DNA of 64,000 nucleotides from Biformimicrobium ophioploci (lineage in GTDB: Bacteria > Pseudomonadota > Gammaproteobacteria > Pseudomonadales > Cellvibrionaceae): contig NZ_BSYJ01000001.1 in NCBI RefSeq assembly GCF_030270605.1, positions 682,001 to 746,000 on the forward strand. The letters are read 5' to 3'. The notes under the pieces were generated by a model that made no database searches, was not told the origin of the DNA, and worked only from the letters and a program-made list of their open reading frames with translations. The translations under genes and the position numbers were made by a program. Shown piece after piece: positions 25,567 to 33,677 of this stretch. The stretch's first letter is position 1; each line of letters opens with the position of its first letter.

Positions 25567-26384
25567 TGGACAAGCCGGTGGGTAAAATTGACCTGGAACT
25601 CGACGGCGCCCTGGCGCGTGTGACGATCAATAATCCGGACCAGCGCAACGCCATGAGCAAGAGCATGTGGCTGCAGCTTGCCGAGACACTGGATTGTGTA
25701 GCCGCGAATGACGATGTGCGCGCACTGGTGATCACCGGCGCGGGCAGTCGCGCGTTCTGCGCCGGTGCGAATATCGATGAACTTGCAGCGGCATTCGGTG
25801 ACGCAGAAGAAATGCAGGCGCAGAATCGCCTGATCCGCGATGTGCAAATACAGTTGCAGCGCCTGCCGCGCCCGACTGTGGCACTGGTGCGCGGTGCCTG
25901 TTATGGCGGCGGCTGCGGCCTGGCGATGGCCTGTGATGTCCGTATTGCCGACAGTGCCGCGCAGTTTGCCATCACCCCGGCACGGCTCGGTATCCTCTAC
26001 AGCCTGGAAGACACCAGGCGCCTGGTATCGGTGGTGGGCGTTGCCGCCGCGCGGGAACTGTTGCTCACCGGGCTGCCGGTCAGCGCCGAACGCGCCCGCG
26101 CAATCGGCCTGGTGCAGCATGTTGCCGATGAGAAGGCGCTGTCTGCAGTGGAGCAGGAGATCTGCGCTGCACTGCTGGCGAATTCCCAATATTCACTGCG
26201 TTGGACCAAACGCACCATCGACTATCTTGCGTTTGAGGGAATGCAAGGTGTGGCGCAGCCGCAGGATACGCCGGAGTCGCTGGCGCAGGCTTTTGATGCT
26301 GCGTTTGAGGGGGGGGATTTTCAGGAAGGCAGCGCTGCATTTCTGCAGCGGCGCAAGGCCAGCTTTCACTGGCCGAAGAAATAA
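25566..26384 (+). CDS. Crotonase (enoyl-CoA hydratase/isomerase) family protein
   Basis: 272 residues, ATG overlapping the amidase stop (TGATG). Oxyanion-hole segments are GAGSRAFCAGANIDEL and VRGACYGGGCGLAMACDVRIAD. Both catalytic glutamates of classical enoyl-CoA hydratase appear changed: the GGGCEL position reads GGGCGL, and the PE of the second motif reads TPARLGILYSLED. It is therefore unlikely to be a plain hydratase; other crotonase activities (thioester hydrolysis, decarboxylation, C-C cleavage, isomerisation) are candidates. It is the last gene of the LeuC-like operon, convergent with the next gene. Confidence 0.85.
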   Translation: MDKPVGKIDLELDGALARVTINNPDQRNAMSKSMWLQLAETLDCVAANDDVRALVITGAGSRAFCAGANIDELAAAFGDAEEMQAQNRLIRDVQIQLQRLPRPTVALVRGACYGGGCGLAMACDVRIADSAAQFAITPARLGILYSLEDTRRLVSVVGVAAARELLLTGLPVSAERARAIGLVQHVADEKALSAVEQEICAALLANSQYSLRWTKRTIDYLAFEGMQGVAQPQDTPESLAQAFDAAFEGGDFQEGSAAFLQRRKASFHWPKK

Positions 26385-26393
26385 GGTTTTTAC

Positions 26394-26792
26394 CTAGGTA
26401 CTGGCGAGCTCGTCGATCAGCTCCTCCAGGTCATTGGTGGTGCTGGCTGCCGTATGCTCTTTCGCGTGTACTGCTGCCGCGCGGTTCTCATCGATCTGTT
26501 CGATCTCCTGCTGGATGACGCGCAGAATCCGCGCGATGTATTCCTGCTGCCACAGGCCGCGCTCATGCGCCGCTTCCGTATCCGGCGCATACTGCTCGAT
26601 ATCCTGGCGCTTCAAAACGCCATTTTTTTCCAGCAGCCTTTCCAGGGTGTCGATGCGCTCCCGCGCCACGGCAAGTTCGCCCGCAACGGCCATCAGTATT
26701 GCCATGAGCCGGTCGCTGTCGCCGTCCTTGAAATATTGCGGTCGCTTACCCTTGGCCTTGTTACCGGCCATGCTGATCGCGTCAATTGCCAT
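26394..26792 (-). CDS. Small hypothetical protein with coiled coil
   Basis: 132 residues, ATG 26790-26792 with GGAG 6 bases upstream. It is acidic and helix-rich. A central stretch (about 25-60, DRLMAILMAVAGELAVARERIDTLERLLEKNGV) and a second (about 85-105, ARILRVIQQEIEQIDENR) look like coiled coils. There is no signal or membrane segment and I do not recognise the family. It follows the methyltransferase gene by 29 bases in the same direction, so they are probably one operon under the Fnr-like site. Confidence 0.7.
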   Translation of the reverse strand: MAIDAISMAGNKAKGKRPQYFKDGDSDRLMAILMAVAGELAVARERIDTLERLLEKNGVLKRQDIEQYAPDTEAAHERGLWQQEYIARILRVIQQEIEQIDENRAAAVHAKEHTAASTTNDLEELIDELAST

Positions 26793-26821
26793 GGGTCACT
26801 CCATCACCGGAAAATTTGATT

Positions 26822-28012
26822 CTACTTGCGGGCAATATAGGCATGCCAGGCCGGTTTGCGCCCATAGTCCTCGCTGTCGGCATCTGCGCGCTCGGCACTC
26901 GGGAACAGCGATTCATCCACCACTGCGAACAGGCCGGTAGTGCTGATATTTTCACGCTGGAAGCCGGCTTCCTGCATAGCCTCGAACAGGTCGAGATCAT
27001 GCAGCGTACCCCAGAAAGGCTCGTTGTTGTTGCGCGTGTCCCAGTCCCGCATGAACTGCTCATACACCGGCATGTCATCGGTGAACTGCGGCTGTTCGAT
27101 ATGAACCACACGGCCGCCATGGGCGAGCAGGCGATGGGTTTCCGCGAGTATGCGCGGCAGTGCCCGGCTGGACGTCTCGTGCAGGAACATGCAGGTGATG
27201 ATCAGGTCGAAACTGCCGTCGGCATCCGACAGCGCTTCCGCGTTGGCCTGGCGGAATACAATATTGTTCACGCCCAGGGACTTTGCGCGCGCGTGCGCAT
27301 AGCGCAGTACCGGCGCGGCGACATCGATGGCGACAATTTCCGTATCCGGAAAAGCCTGTGCCAGCGGCACTATGTTATGGCCGACGGTGCAACCAATGTC
27401 GAGAATGCGTTTCGGGCGAAAGCCCTTTTCCGCTTCCTGCCTGAGCCACTTGACCAGCGCCTGGCCGCCACCATCACTGTAGCGGCCAAGCATCCCGGCG
27501 GTGGTGACAAAAATGCCGCAGTCGTAGTTGGCCCCGGCGGAGATATCGTCCGCACACAGCTCCGTGTGGTAACCACCGGGCATGCAATGAATATCCACTG
27601 CGCTGACATAGCGCGGCACTTTTACCGCCGGATCCAGTTGTAGCTGCGTGGAGCCCTCGTTCAGTGATTGCGCCTTTTCGATCAGCTCCGGCAGCTGTCG
27701 CAGAACCATGCCGCGGCCATTTTGCTGGCGCATCTCCATGGTGTTGCGGCGCAGGGCGCTCCAGTATTGGTAGACCGGTTCCTGCTTGAGGATGGTGCCG
27801 ACGGCACGACGGTTCGAAGGCGCCTCGCCGAGCGCTTCCACACGCTGATCGTAGGCCTTGCGCACGCCGGGCAGTACCTGTGTGGCGAGATGAGTATTCA
27901 GGTTGGTCAGGAAATTAAAGCGTGCGACTTCGTCGTGGCGCGCTTGCGGGAATGTCGCGTGGCGGCCCACCTCATTCCAGGCCGGCGGCACCTGCCGATC
28001 TGAGTCTTTCAT
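26822..28012 (-). CDS. Class I SAM-dependent methyltransferase
   Basis: 396 residues from ATG 28010-28012 (CGGAG upstream); an in-frame extension to 28084 would run through the Fnr-like site. An N-terminal domain of about 190 residues of unknown type precedes the methyltransferase core. The core has RILDIGCTVGHNIVPLAQAFPDTEIVAIDVAAPVL (motif I and acidic loop), NIVFRQANAEAL, and FDLIITCMFLHETSS. The class suggests a small-molecule substrate. Plant chlorophyll breakdown includes a methyl transfer, but no substrate can be assigned from sequence. Confidence 0.83.
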   Translation of the reverse strand: MKDSDRQVPPAWNEVGRHATFPQARHDEVARFNFLTNLNTHLATQVLPGVRKAYDQRVEALGEAPSNRRAVGTILKQEPVYQYWSALRRNTMEMRQQNGRGMVLRQLPELIEKAQSLNEGSTQLQLDPAVKVPRYVSAVDIHCMPGGYHTELCADDISAGANYDCGIFVTTAGMLGRYSDGGGQALVKWLRQEAEKGFRPKRILDIGCTVGHNIVPLAQAFPDTEIVAIDVAAPVLRYAHARAKSLGVNNIVFRQANAEALSDADGSFDLIITCMFLHETSSRALPRILAETHRLLAHGGRVVHIEQPQFTDDMPVYEQFMRDWDTRNNNEPFWGTLHDLDLFEAMQEAGFQRENISTTGLFAVVDESLFPSAERADADSEDYGRKPAWHAYIARK

Positions 28013-28070
28013 GCAATCTCCGGACTTAGCAGCACTTTGCGCCAGTCTAGCGCTGCCCCGGTTGTTGCCC

Positions 28071-28084
28071 ATGATTTTTGTCAA
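28071..28084. promoter_or_regulatory. Fnr-like palindrome ATGAT-TTTT-GTCAA
   Basis: This matches the Fnr-type half-sites at 9 of 10 positions. It lies 59 bases upstream of the methyltransferase start and 27 bases after the stop of the Crp/Fnr regulator gene. Confidence 0.5.
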
Positions 28085-28110
28085 AGGCTTATGTGCCTGC
28101 AGGCCTACGA

Positions 28111-28800
28111 TCAGTGGACGCTGGCCAGCTCTTCCAGCACGCTGCGATCGAGCACGTGGATACGGTGGGCACTGATGATCTCGATAATGCCCATGGTCTT
28201 CAGGCGGGCGAAGGCGCGACTCACGGTTTCTATGGTCAGGCCCAGGTAGTCGGCAATGTCCTGGCGGCTCATGATCAGCTCAATGTCGGTCGTCTGGGTG
28301 CCGCACTGGCGACGGCCGATCTGCGCAAGCAGGAAACACAGGCGTTCGTGCGCTTTCTTCTGGCCGAGGGCAAACAACTGGTCCAGGGTCTGTGCCAGCA
28401 CATTACCGCCAATCTGCCGGGCGTTGGTCTTCAGGGTGGGGAAGCGGTCCACGAGTTGCAGGAAGTCGCGCCGGGGGAAGGTCTGTAATTCCGCCTCGCG
28501 CAGGCACACCACGCTGTACTCGTAGTCGTCGGTATTGGTGAAGCCGATGTAATCACCGGGGTAGGCGAAGGCGATGACCTGGCGTCTGCCGGAGCGCGAC
28601 AGGCGCTCGATCATGAGGGTACCGGAGACCACCACATACACATGCTGTGCGGGGCTGTACTGGCGGAACAGTTGCTCGCCGGTGGGCAACCGGCGGCGCT
28701 GGCAGATACCGGCCAGCAGGGCCAGCTCATCATTGCCGAGGCCGCGAAACAGCTTCGAATGGAAGAATGTTTCCGGTGGTTTTATCGCTGAACTGACCAC
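28111..28800 (-). CDS. Crp/Fnr family transcriptional regulator
   Basis: 229 residues with a GTG start (28798-28800) supported by GAGGA 9 bases upstream. The N-terminal cyclic-nucleotide-binding-like barrel (about 12-125) contains YVVVSGTLMIERLSRSGRRQVIAFAYPGDYIGF. A dimerisation helix follows, then an HTH with MSRQDIADYLGLTIETVSRAFARLKTMGII, the E-x-V-S-R recognition helix of the Fnr/Anr group that reads TTGAT half-sites. The N-terminal cysteine cluster of Fnr is absent, so it should not carry an oxygen-labile Fe-S cluster; a heme-, NO- or redox-responsive Dnr/FixK-like sensor is possible. Five matching palindromes occur in the window. Confidence 0.88.
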   Translation of the reverse strand: MVSSAIKPPETFFHSKLFRGLGNDELALLAGICQRRRLPTGEQLFRQYSPAQHVYVVVSGTLMIERLSRSGRRQVIAFAYPGDYIGFTNTDDYEYSVVCLREAELQTFPRRDFLQLVDRFPTLKTNARQIGGNVLAQTLDQLFALGQKKAHERLCFLLAQIGRRQCGTQTTDIELIMSRQDIADYLGLTIETVSRAFARLKTMGIIEIISAHRIHVLDRSVLEELASVH

Positions 28801-28891
28801 AGTGACTTATCCTCGACCTCTTCTCGCGTTGGCCTTCTGTGAGACTACTTTGATTGCACTGTACTGTCTACGGGCTGTGCTCCCGCAACCG

Positions 28892-30124
28892 TTATGCCTG
28901 GCTGGTCTCCTCGGCGGGCAGGCAACCGTTCAGCACGCCCTGCTCGATCAGGGAATTGATCTGCGCGGCGCTCAGGCCCGCCGCACGTGCCACCTCGATG
29001 CTGTGCGCCCCGGCCCGCGGCAGGTCGCGCTGTTGTGCCGGACGACTGCCATCGAACTCGATCGGTATGGCTGGCAAGCGCGTGCGACAGCCGTTTTCCA
29101 GGGTCAATTTCACCAGGCCACCGGCGGCATTCAGGTGCGGATCATCGAACAGGTCGGAGGGGCGGTTGATGGGTGCGAACGGGATGCCGGCGCGATCGAG
29201 CCTGACGGTCAGTTCGGCTTTTGGCAGGCCGGCAAAGAGGGTGCTGATACGTGGCAACAGGCTGTTACGGGCAGCCACGCGACCGGCATTGGTTGCCAGT
29301 TCCGGGTCTGCGGCCAGGTCATCGAGGCAAAACTCCGCGCAGAAAGCGCGCCACAGGGTGTCACTGACCACGCCCACAAACACGCGCTCGCCATCCGCGC
29401 TTTCAAAGATGTCGTAAATTGACCAGGCGCTGCGGCGCACGGACATCGGCGGCGGGGCTTCGCCGGTCACGGCTTCCTGTGCCATATGCTGGCCCACCAG
29501 ATAGGCAGTGGTTTCAAACAGGGCACTGGTGACATGCCGGCCGCAACCGCTGTGCTGGCGCTCCTGCAGTGCTGCCAGGATGGCAATGACCCCGAACATG
29601 CCCCCGGTAATATCGATGACGGACGAACCGGCGCGCAGTGGCCGATCCGGTAGCCCGGTCATGTAGGCGAGGCCGCCCATCATCTGGGTAACTTCGTCCA
29701 GTGCCGTGCGATGGGCATAGGGCCCGCTGAGGAAGCCTTTCAGGGAGCAGTACACCAGGCGCGGGTTGCGTGCGCGCAGGGTGTCGTAGCCGAAGCCGAG
29801 GCGTTCCATGGCGCCGGGGCGAAAATTCTCGATCAGCACATCGGCCTTGTCGATCAGGCGCAATGCCAGTTCACGGCCACTGTCCGACTTCAGGTCCAGC
29901 GCCACGCTGCGTTTGTTGCGGTTGTACATGGCGAAGTAGCCTGCACCAGACCCCTGCAGGCGCCGGGTATTGTCACCCTTGTGTGGTTCCAGTTTGGTCA
30001 CGTCTGCGCCAAGGTCGGCGAGGATGCCGCCGGCAGCCGGCCCCATCACCATATGGGTGAATTCGACCACACGAATACCGGCAAGTGGTTGTGCCGGCTT
30101 GTTTGCCACGTCCTGTTCTGTCAT
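28892..30124 (-). CDS. CaiB/BaiF family CoA-transferase (first copy)
   Basis: 410 residues from ATG 30122-30124 (CTGGAG upstream). Class III CoA-transferase features are IRVVEFTHMVMGPAAGGILADLGADVTKLEP, NRNKRSVALDLKSDSGR, ENFRPGAMERLG and the aspartate in AHRTALDEVTQMMGGLAYMTG expected to form the CoA-thioester anhydride. It transfers CoA between carboxylic acids. It is divergent from an HMG-CoA-lyase-like gene across a GntR-type operator, and an analogous CaiB-HMGL pair occurs at 46-48 kb. Confidence 0.9.
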   Translation of the reverse strand: MTEQDVANKPAQPLAGIRVVEFTHMVMGPAAGGILADLGADVTKLEPHKGDNTRRLQGSGAGYFAMYNRNKRSVALDLKSDSGRELALRLIDKADVLIENFRPGAMERLGFGYDTLRARNPRLVYCSLKGFLSGPYAHRTALDEVTQMMGGLAYMTGLPDRPLRAGSSVIDITGGMFGVIAILAALQERQHSGCGRHVTSALFETTAYLVGQHMAQEAVTGEAPPPMSVRRSAWSIYDIFESADGERVFVGVVSDTLWRAFCAEFCLDDLAADPELATNAGRVAARNSLLPRISTLFAGLPKAELTVRLDRAGIPFAPINRPSDLFDDPHLNAAGGLVKLTLENGCRTRLPAIPIEFDGSRPAQQRDLPRAGAHSIEVARAAGLSAAQINSLIEQGVLNGCLPAEETSQA

Positions 30125-30187
30125 TGCGACTCCAGCTTGAGAAACCCGTATCCCGGCCCCGTACCCCGGCGAGGTATCGGATAATAT

Positions 30188-30203
30188 GATATAAAAGTAT
30201 AAC
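30188..30203. promoter_or_regulatory. GntR-type operator GATATA-AAAG-TATAAC
   Basis: It differs from the perfect copy at one half-site position. It lies between the divergent CaiB-like and HMG-CoA-lyase-like genes in an AT-rich pocket that contrasts with the GC-rich surroundings. Confidence 0.7.
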
Positions 30204-30246
30204 AATATATCAAGTGAGCGCTCTGCGCCGGACAGTGAGGGAAGCT

Positions 30247-31224
30247 GTGAGCAAGGTGGATGGCAAGGTGGATGGCAAGGTGGATATCGAGATCAGTGAG
30301 GTTGGTCCGCGCGATGGGCTGCAGAGCATCGCCACGGTAATGCCGACGGAGGACAAAAAACGCTGGATCGCTGCACTGGCCAGTGCTGGCCTGCAGGAAA
30401 TCGAGGTCGGCTCCTTCGTACCGCCAAAGTTGCTGCCGCAATTGGCGGACACGGCTGAAATCGTGCGTTACGCCATTGGCATCGGCGGCCTGCGGGTGGC
30501 GGTGCTGGTGCCGAACCTGCGCGGTGCAAGTGACGCCCTGGCAGCCGGCGCACACAAGCTGACGATTCCGCTGTCGGTCAGTGAAACCCACAGCCTGAAA
30601 AACCTGCGCAAGACCCATACGCAGGTGCTGGAAGAAGTCCGTGGAATTCGTGCGCTGCTGGATGCCCTGCCTCCGGACCAGCGGCCACAGCTGGAGGGCA
30701 GCCTGTCGACCTGCTTCGGTTGCACGCTGGAGGGGCCGGTTTCCGAGGATGCGGTGGTACGTTTGGGCGGTCAGCTGCTCGATGCAGGTTGTGATGAGAT
30801 CGGCCTGTCGGATACTACCGGCTACGGCAACCCAGTGCAGGTGCGCAGGGTGTTACGCAAGGTGTGGAACGCCCTGGGTCGCGACAGCCTGAATGGCATT
30901 CACCTGCACAATACCCGCGGTCAGGGGCTGGCCAATGTACTGGCTGCAGTGGAGGAGGGCGTGACAACCGTGGATGCCTCCATGGGCGGCATCGGCGGGT
31001 GTCCGTTTGCGCCGGGTGCCAGCGGCAATATCGTGACTGAGGACCTGGTCTTCCTGCTGGAGGCGATGGGCTACCGCACCGGTGTCGATTTCGAACGCCT
31101 GCTCTCGGCGCGTGCAGTTCTGGCTGCAGCGTTACCGGGCGAGCCACTGTACGGTTTTCTTCCCGAGGCGGGGCTACCCAGGGGGTTTGAGTTGGCTGGC
31201 GAGCGCGCAGCGGAGCCGGTCTGA
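30247..31224 (+). CDS. HMG-CoA lyase-like enzyme (first copy)
   Basis: 325 residues from GTG 30247, chosen because GAGG lies 6 bases upstream; an earlier in-frame GTG at 30214 lacks an SD. DRE-TIM aldolase-fold motifs are EISEVGPRDGLQS, VGSFVPPK, VPNLRGASDALAAGAHKLTIPLSVSETHSLKN and ISLSDTTGYGN-like GLSDTTGYGNP. GIHLHNTRGQGLANVLAAVEEGV and SMGGIGGCPFAPGASGNIVTED (catalytic Cys loop) complete the set. Classical HMG-CoA lyase makes acetoacetate and acetyl-CoA; pairing with a CoA-transferase suggests cleavage of another 3-hydroxy-acyl-CoA. The N-terminus carries a short repeat (see 30251-30286). Confidence 0.88.
   Translation: MSKVDGKVDGKVDIEISEVGPRDGLQSIATVMPTEDKKRWIAALASAGLQEIEVGSFVPPKLLPQLADTAEIVRYAIGIGGLRVAVLVPNLRGASDALAAGAHKLTIPLSVSETHSLKNLRKTHTQVLEEVRGIRALLDALPPDQRPQLEGSLSTCFGCTLEGPVSEDAVVRLGGQLLDAGCDEIGLSDTTGYGNPVQVRRVLRKVWNALGRDSLNGIHLHNTRGQGLANVLAAVEEGVTTVDASMGGIGGCPFAPGASGNIVTEDLVFLLEAMGYRTGVDFERLLSARAVLAAALPGEPLYGFLPEAGLPRGFELAGERAAEPV
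30251..30286 (+). repeat. Three tandem 12-base repeats in the HMGL-like N-terminus
   Basis: The unit GCAAGGTGGATG occurs three times in a row (the last ends in A), encoding a KVDG-KVDG-KVDI run just after the start codon. It keeps frame in any copy number, and the codons lie outside the conserved domain. Confidence 0.85.
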
Positions 31225-31241
31225 CCGCAGTTTTGCCGCGC

Positions 31242-31766
31242 CTAGCAGATACTGGCATAGCGGCCGCGGTGGAAGACCAGCGGCTCGCGGTTCTGGGTGT
31301 GCATTTCGGTGACTTCGCCGACGATGATTACGTGGTCGCCACCGTCGTGGCGGGCAGAAATTCGGCACTGGATACGCGCGCAATAATCTTCCAGTAGCGG
31401 AACACCTGCGGCATTGCGCTGGAAAGCCACCTGCTCGAATTTATCCTGTCCGCGACTGGCAAACAGTGCAGAAAGATCCTGCTGCGATTGGGCCAGCACA
31501 TGGATTGCAAAGTCCTGGCAGCGGTTGAAGGCATCGAAGCATCCGGTTTTCTTGTCGATGCACCAGAGGATCAATGGCGGCTCCAGTGATACGGTATTGA
31601 AGCTGCTGACCGTCATACCTACCGCGCTACCGTCCTCGCCACTGGTGGTGACGATGGTGACGCCGGTCGCGAACTGCCCGAACACCTGCCGCAACTGCAA
31701 TGGCTCGATGGTGTGCTGCTGCTCAACGGGCGCAACCGCCGTCAGCAGTTTGGCCTCAGTCGACAT
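31242..31766 (-). CDS. Flavin reductase domain protein (FMN-binding split barrel)
   Basis: 174 residues, ATG with GGGAG 6 bases upstream. The family pattern is LRQVFGQFATGVTIVTTSGEDGSAVGMTVSSFNTVSLEPPLILWCIDKKT, then FAIHVLAQSQQDLSALFA, with a C-terminal HVIIVGEVTEMHTQNREPLVFHRGRY. Such proteins supply reduced FMN/FAD to two-component monooxygenases. The acyl-CoA-dehydrogenase-like flavoprotein at 38.8 kb is a candidate partner. It overlaps the upstream gene (31756-32727) by 11 bases, so the two are translationally linked. Confidence 0.9.
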   Translation of the reverse strand: MSTEAKLLTAVAPVEQQHTIEPLQLRQVFGQFATGVTIVTTSGEDGSAVGMTVSSFNTVSLEPPLILWCIDKKTGCFDAFNRCQDFAIHVLAQSQQDLSALFASRGQDKFEQVAFQRNAAGVPLLEDYCARIQCRISARHDGGDHVIIVGEVTEMHTQNREPLVFHRGRYASIC

Positions 31767-32727
31767 AGTTGGCTCCCAGCTTCAGATCACCCTCTTCCCA
31801 GCGCAGTACGCCAAAGGTGGTGTACTTTTCCTTCTGTGACTGCATGAACTGCCAGGCGCATACGAAAGTGTAATTATCATCGACCTGGGTCTCGCGCGAC
31901 CAGAGTTTGAAAGCCTTGCCATAGACGTGCCTTACGGAATAGAGATAGCGTCCGTAAGACATGCCGTTACCGAACATGTCCGGGCCGTGATACTGGTGAT
32001 GGTTGCCGTTGCGGGTGCGCATTGCGGTCCACTTTTCATTCACCACGCCGCTGATTTCAATGGTCTGCTCTGAATGCAGCAGGTTGATCGGTTTGTGGTG
32101 GATGGTGACATCGTTATAGCCGACAAAATTCTGCTGGTCGTCATACACTTCGAAGCGGCCGCTGAAAGTGCCGGCGTGTTTCACTGGCAAGTTGAACGGA
32201 CGCTTGCCCTCGAGCCGTTCGCGCTCCAGGAATTCAGTGACCAGTTTCTGGGTTTGCGGGTTTTCGCCGTGATCCGTGGTGACGGTATAGAGACCATTGA
32301 AAACACCGACCAGGGTGTCGCCCTCGAATAGCTGCGAAGAGTAGACCTGCATGCCCAGTTCCGGTACCACATGGTTCATGGTGCGCAGGTTGACGTTCCA
32401 GCCCGGTGAAAAATAGTTGGAATCCACCAGCAGGCCGTAGGGACGGCCGCTGCCGAAAAAGTCCGGACCGGTATAAATACGGTCCTGGTCAGAATCGATG
32501 ACCCCGAATTTGAATGGCGCACCGATTTCAAAACGATCATTGAGTGGCCCGGTTGCATCGAAGCGGGTATTCATCCAGTAGGTTGTGCGCCCGTCTTCGA
32601 ATTCACTTGCGCGGCTGACCTTGTTGTAACCGACATGGGTGCCGTCTGCTTCAAACAGCGAGGGCAGTCCGTGCCATTCGCCTTCAATGGCCTGCTGCCA
32701 GTTACTGGGTTTGTTGTCATTACTCAT
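31756..32727 (-). CDS. Uncharacterised calycin-like protein
   Basis: 323 residues, ATG after CGGGAAA. No signal peptide. It contains two similar halves: WHGLPSLFEADGTHVGYNKVSRASEFEDGRTTYWMNTRF and, later, FSGRFEVYDDQQNFVGYNDVTIHHKPINLLHSEQTIEISGVVNEKWTAMRTRN. These internal repeats of G-x-x-x-V/L-x-D...GYN-x-V suggest two lipocalin-like sub-barrels, reminiscent of DUF3598/DUF1838-type proteins. A role in binding a hydrophobic pigment or intermediate is possible but not shown. It is coupled to the flavin reductase gene, with an Fnr-like site 87 bases upstream. Confidence 0.65.
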   Translation of the reverse strand: MSNDNKPSNWQQAIEGEWHGLPSLFEADGTHVGYNKVSRASEFEDGRTTYWMNTRFDATGPLNDRFEIGAPFKFGVIDSDQDRIYTGPDFFGSGRPYGLLVDSNYFSPGWNVNLRTMNHVVPELGMQVYSSQLFEGDTLVGVFNGLYTVTTDHGENPQTQKLVTEFLERERLEGKRPFNLPVKHAGTFSGRFEVYDDQQNFVGYNDVTIHHKPINLLHSEQTIEISGVVNEKWTAMRTRNGNHHQYHGPDMFGNGMSYGRYLYSVRHVYGKAFKLWSRETQVDDNYTFVCAWQFMQSQKEKYTTFGVLRWEEGDLKLGANYVD

Positions 32728-32813
32728 TTTATTTCCCGGTTACCGCTGTTCAGGTGCCGTGCGTGAAAACGCCTGTATGAAACGCATGTTAATGGACGCC
32801 CGTGGGGGTGCGT

Positions 32814-32827
32814 TTGGCAATTGTCAA
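32814..32827. promoter_or_regulatory. Fnr-like palindrome TTGGC-AATT-GTCAA
   Basis: One mismatch from TTGAC-N4-GTCAA. It lies 87 bases upstream of the calycin-like/flavin reductase unit (start 32727). Confidence 0.5.
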
Positions 32828-32886
32828 TTCTCCAGGGAGCTGTGCGCGTGTGCCAGCCCCTGTTTTTGCCGAGCGGGCGGGTTTTG

Positions 32887-33540
32887 TCAAGCGGGGTCTG
32901 GCAGGGACTGCTGCGGAGAATGTTGCAAATGTTCCCAGATACGGGCCTGGAAGGGGGCTTCGTGGACCGGGCCTTCTGTGCCGCGCGGGTCCAGCGCATG
33001 GCGGCGGTCACAGGTCGGTGACAGGCGCGAACCGCGTGCGGTCAGGGTCCGGGTAGCCGCGCCATTGCGGTACAGCACGGTGTGGCGAACCCGCTGGCCG
33101 GGCGCGGTGAGCATGATGAAATCCGGTTCCATATACACATTGCAGGCATCGTCGAGCTGGCGCGCATTAAAAGTCAGTATGCCGACTCCGCCGGAGACAC
33201 CCACATTTTCGTAAGCGCCGGGCCCGAGTGAGTCGAACACCAGCAGGTTGTCGCGTAACTGGCCGGTAAATGTCTTTGCGCTCGGTGCGCGGCCGCGAAA
33301 GTGCACGTTGGTCAGGGAAAGTTTGTGTCCGTCAAAGTCGAGGTAAACCAGGTTGTCGAACGGGCTGGGGCCGGGGCTGCCACTGCCGGCACGAGTGTCA
33401 TCCTGCAGGGGGCTGCCATCCAGTTCGAACAGCTCGACCTGATCGTGCCAGGTGCCGCGCATCAGCATCAGGTTGTAGCCGACCGAGCCGAGCGGAAAGG
33501 TCGGGCAGGAGTCCCGCGCGCCGGTGATGTGCTTGGACAT
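32887..33540 (-). CDS. Uncharacterised calycin-like protein
   Basis: 217 residues, weak SD. Beta-rich, without signal peptide: GSVGYNLMLMRGTWHDQVELFELDGSPLQDD, VYLDFDGHKLSLTNVHFRG, GVGILTFNARQLDDACNVYMEPDFIMLTAPGQRVRHTVLYRNG and TLTARGSRLSP. The strand pattern resembles one half of the preceding protein and DUF3598-type lipocalin-like folds. Function unknown. It is transcribed leftward from the same intergenic AT-rich region that carries a GntR-type operator and serves the SDR at 33678. Confidence 0.6.
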   Translation of the reverse strand: MSKHITGARDSCPTFPLGSVGYNLMLMRGTWHDQVELFELDGSPLQDDTRAGSGSPGPSPFDNLVYLDFDGHKLSLTNVHFRGRAPSAKTFTGQLRDNLLVFDSLGPGAYENVGVSGGVGILTFNARQLDDACNVYMEPDFIMLTAPGQRVRHTVLYRNGAATRTLTARGSRLSPTCDRRHALDPRGTEGPVHEAPFQARIWEHLQHSPQQSLPDPA

Positions 33541-33566
33541 ATTGACTCGCTGTTGAATTAAAACAC

Positions 33567-33588
33567 GTTAATGTTATAACAATAACTC
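33567..33588. promoter_or_regulatory. Degenerate GntR-type operator
   Basis: The segment contains GTTATA-ACAA-TAACTC (33573-33588) and an overlapping GTTA-N6-TAAC (33567-33580). It lies in the divergent region between the calycin-like gene and the chlorophyll-b-reductase-like SDR. The exact register is uncertain. Confidence 0.5.
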
Positions 33589-33677
33589 AATTAAATTCGG
33601 GCGCCTAGCGAGGCCATCGTGGTGATAGCCATGGGGGGTCATTGGGTACTGGGTGAAAGGCAGAGGAGCAGACGAAC

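Noticed and set aside
28111-28800. Oxygen-sensing Fnr
   Set aside because: The N-terminal cysteine cluster needed for the [4Fe-4S] sensor is missing.
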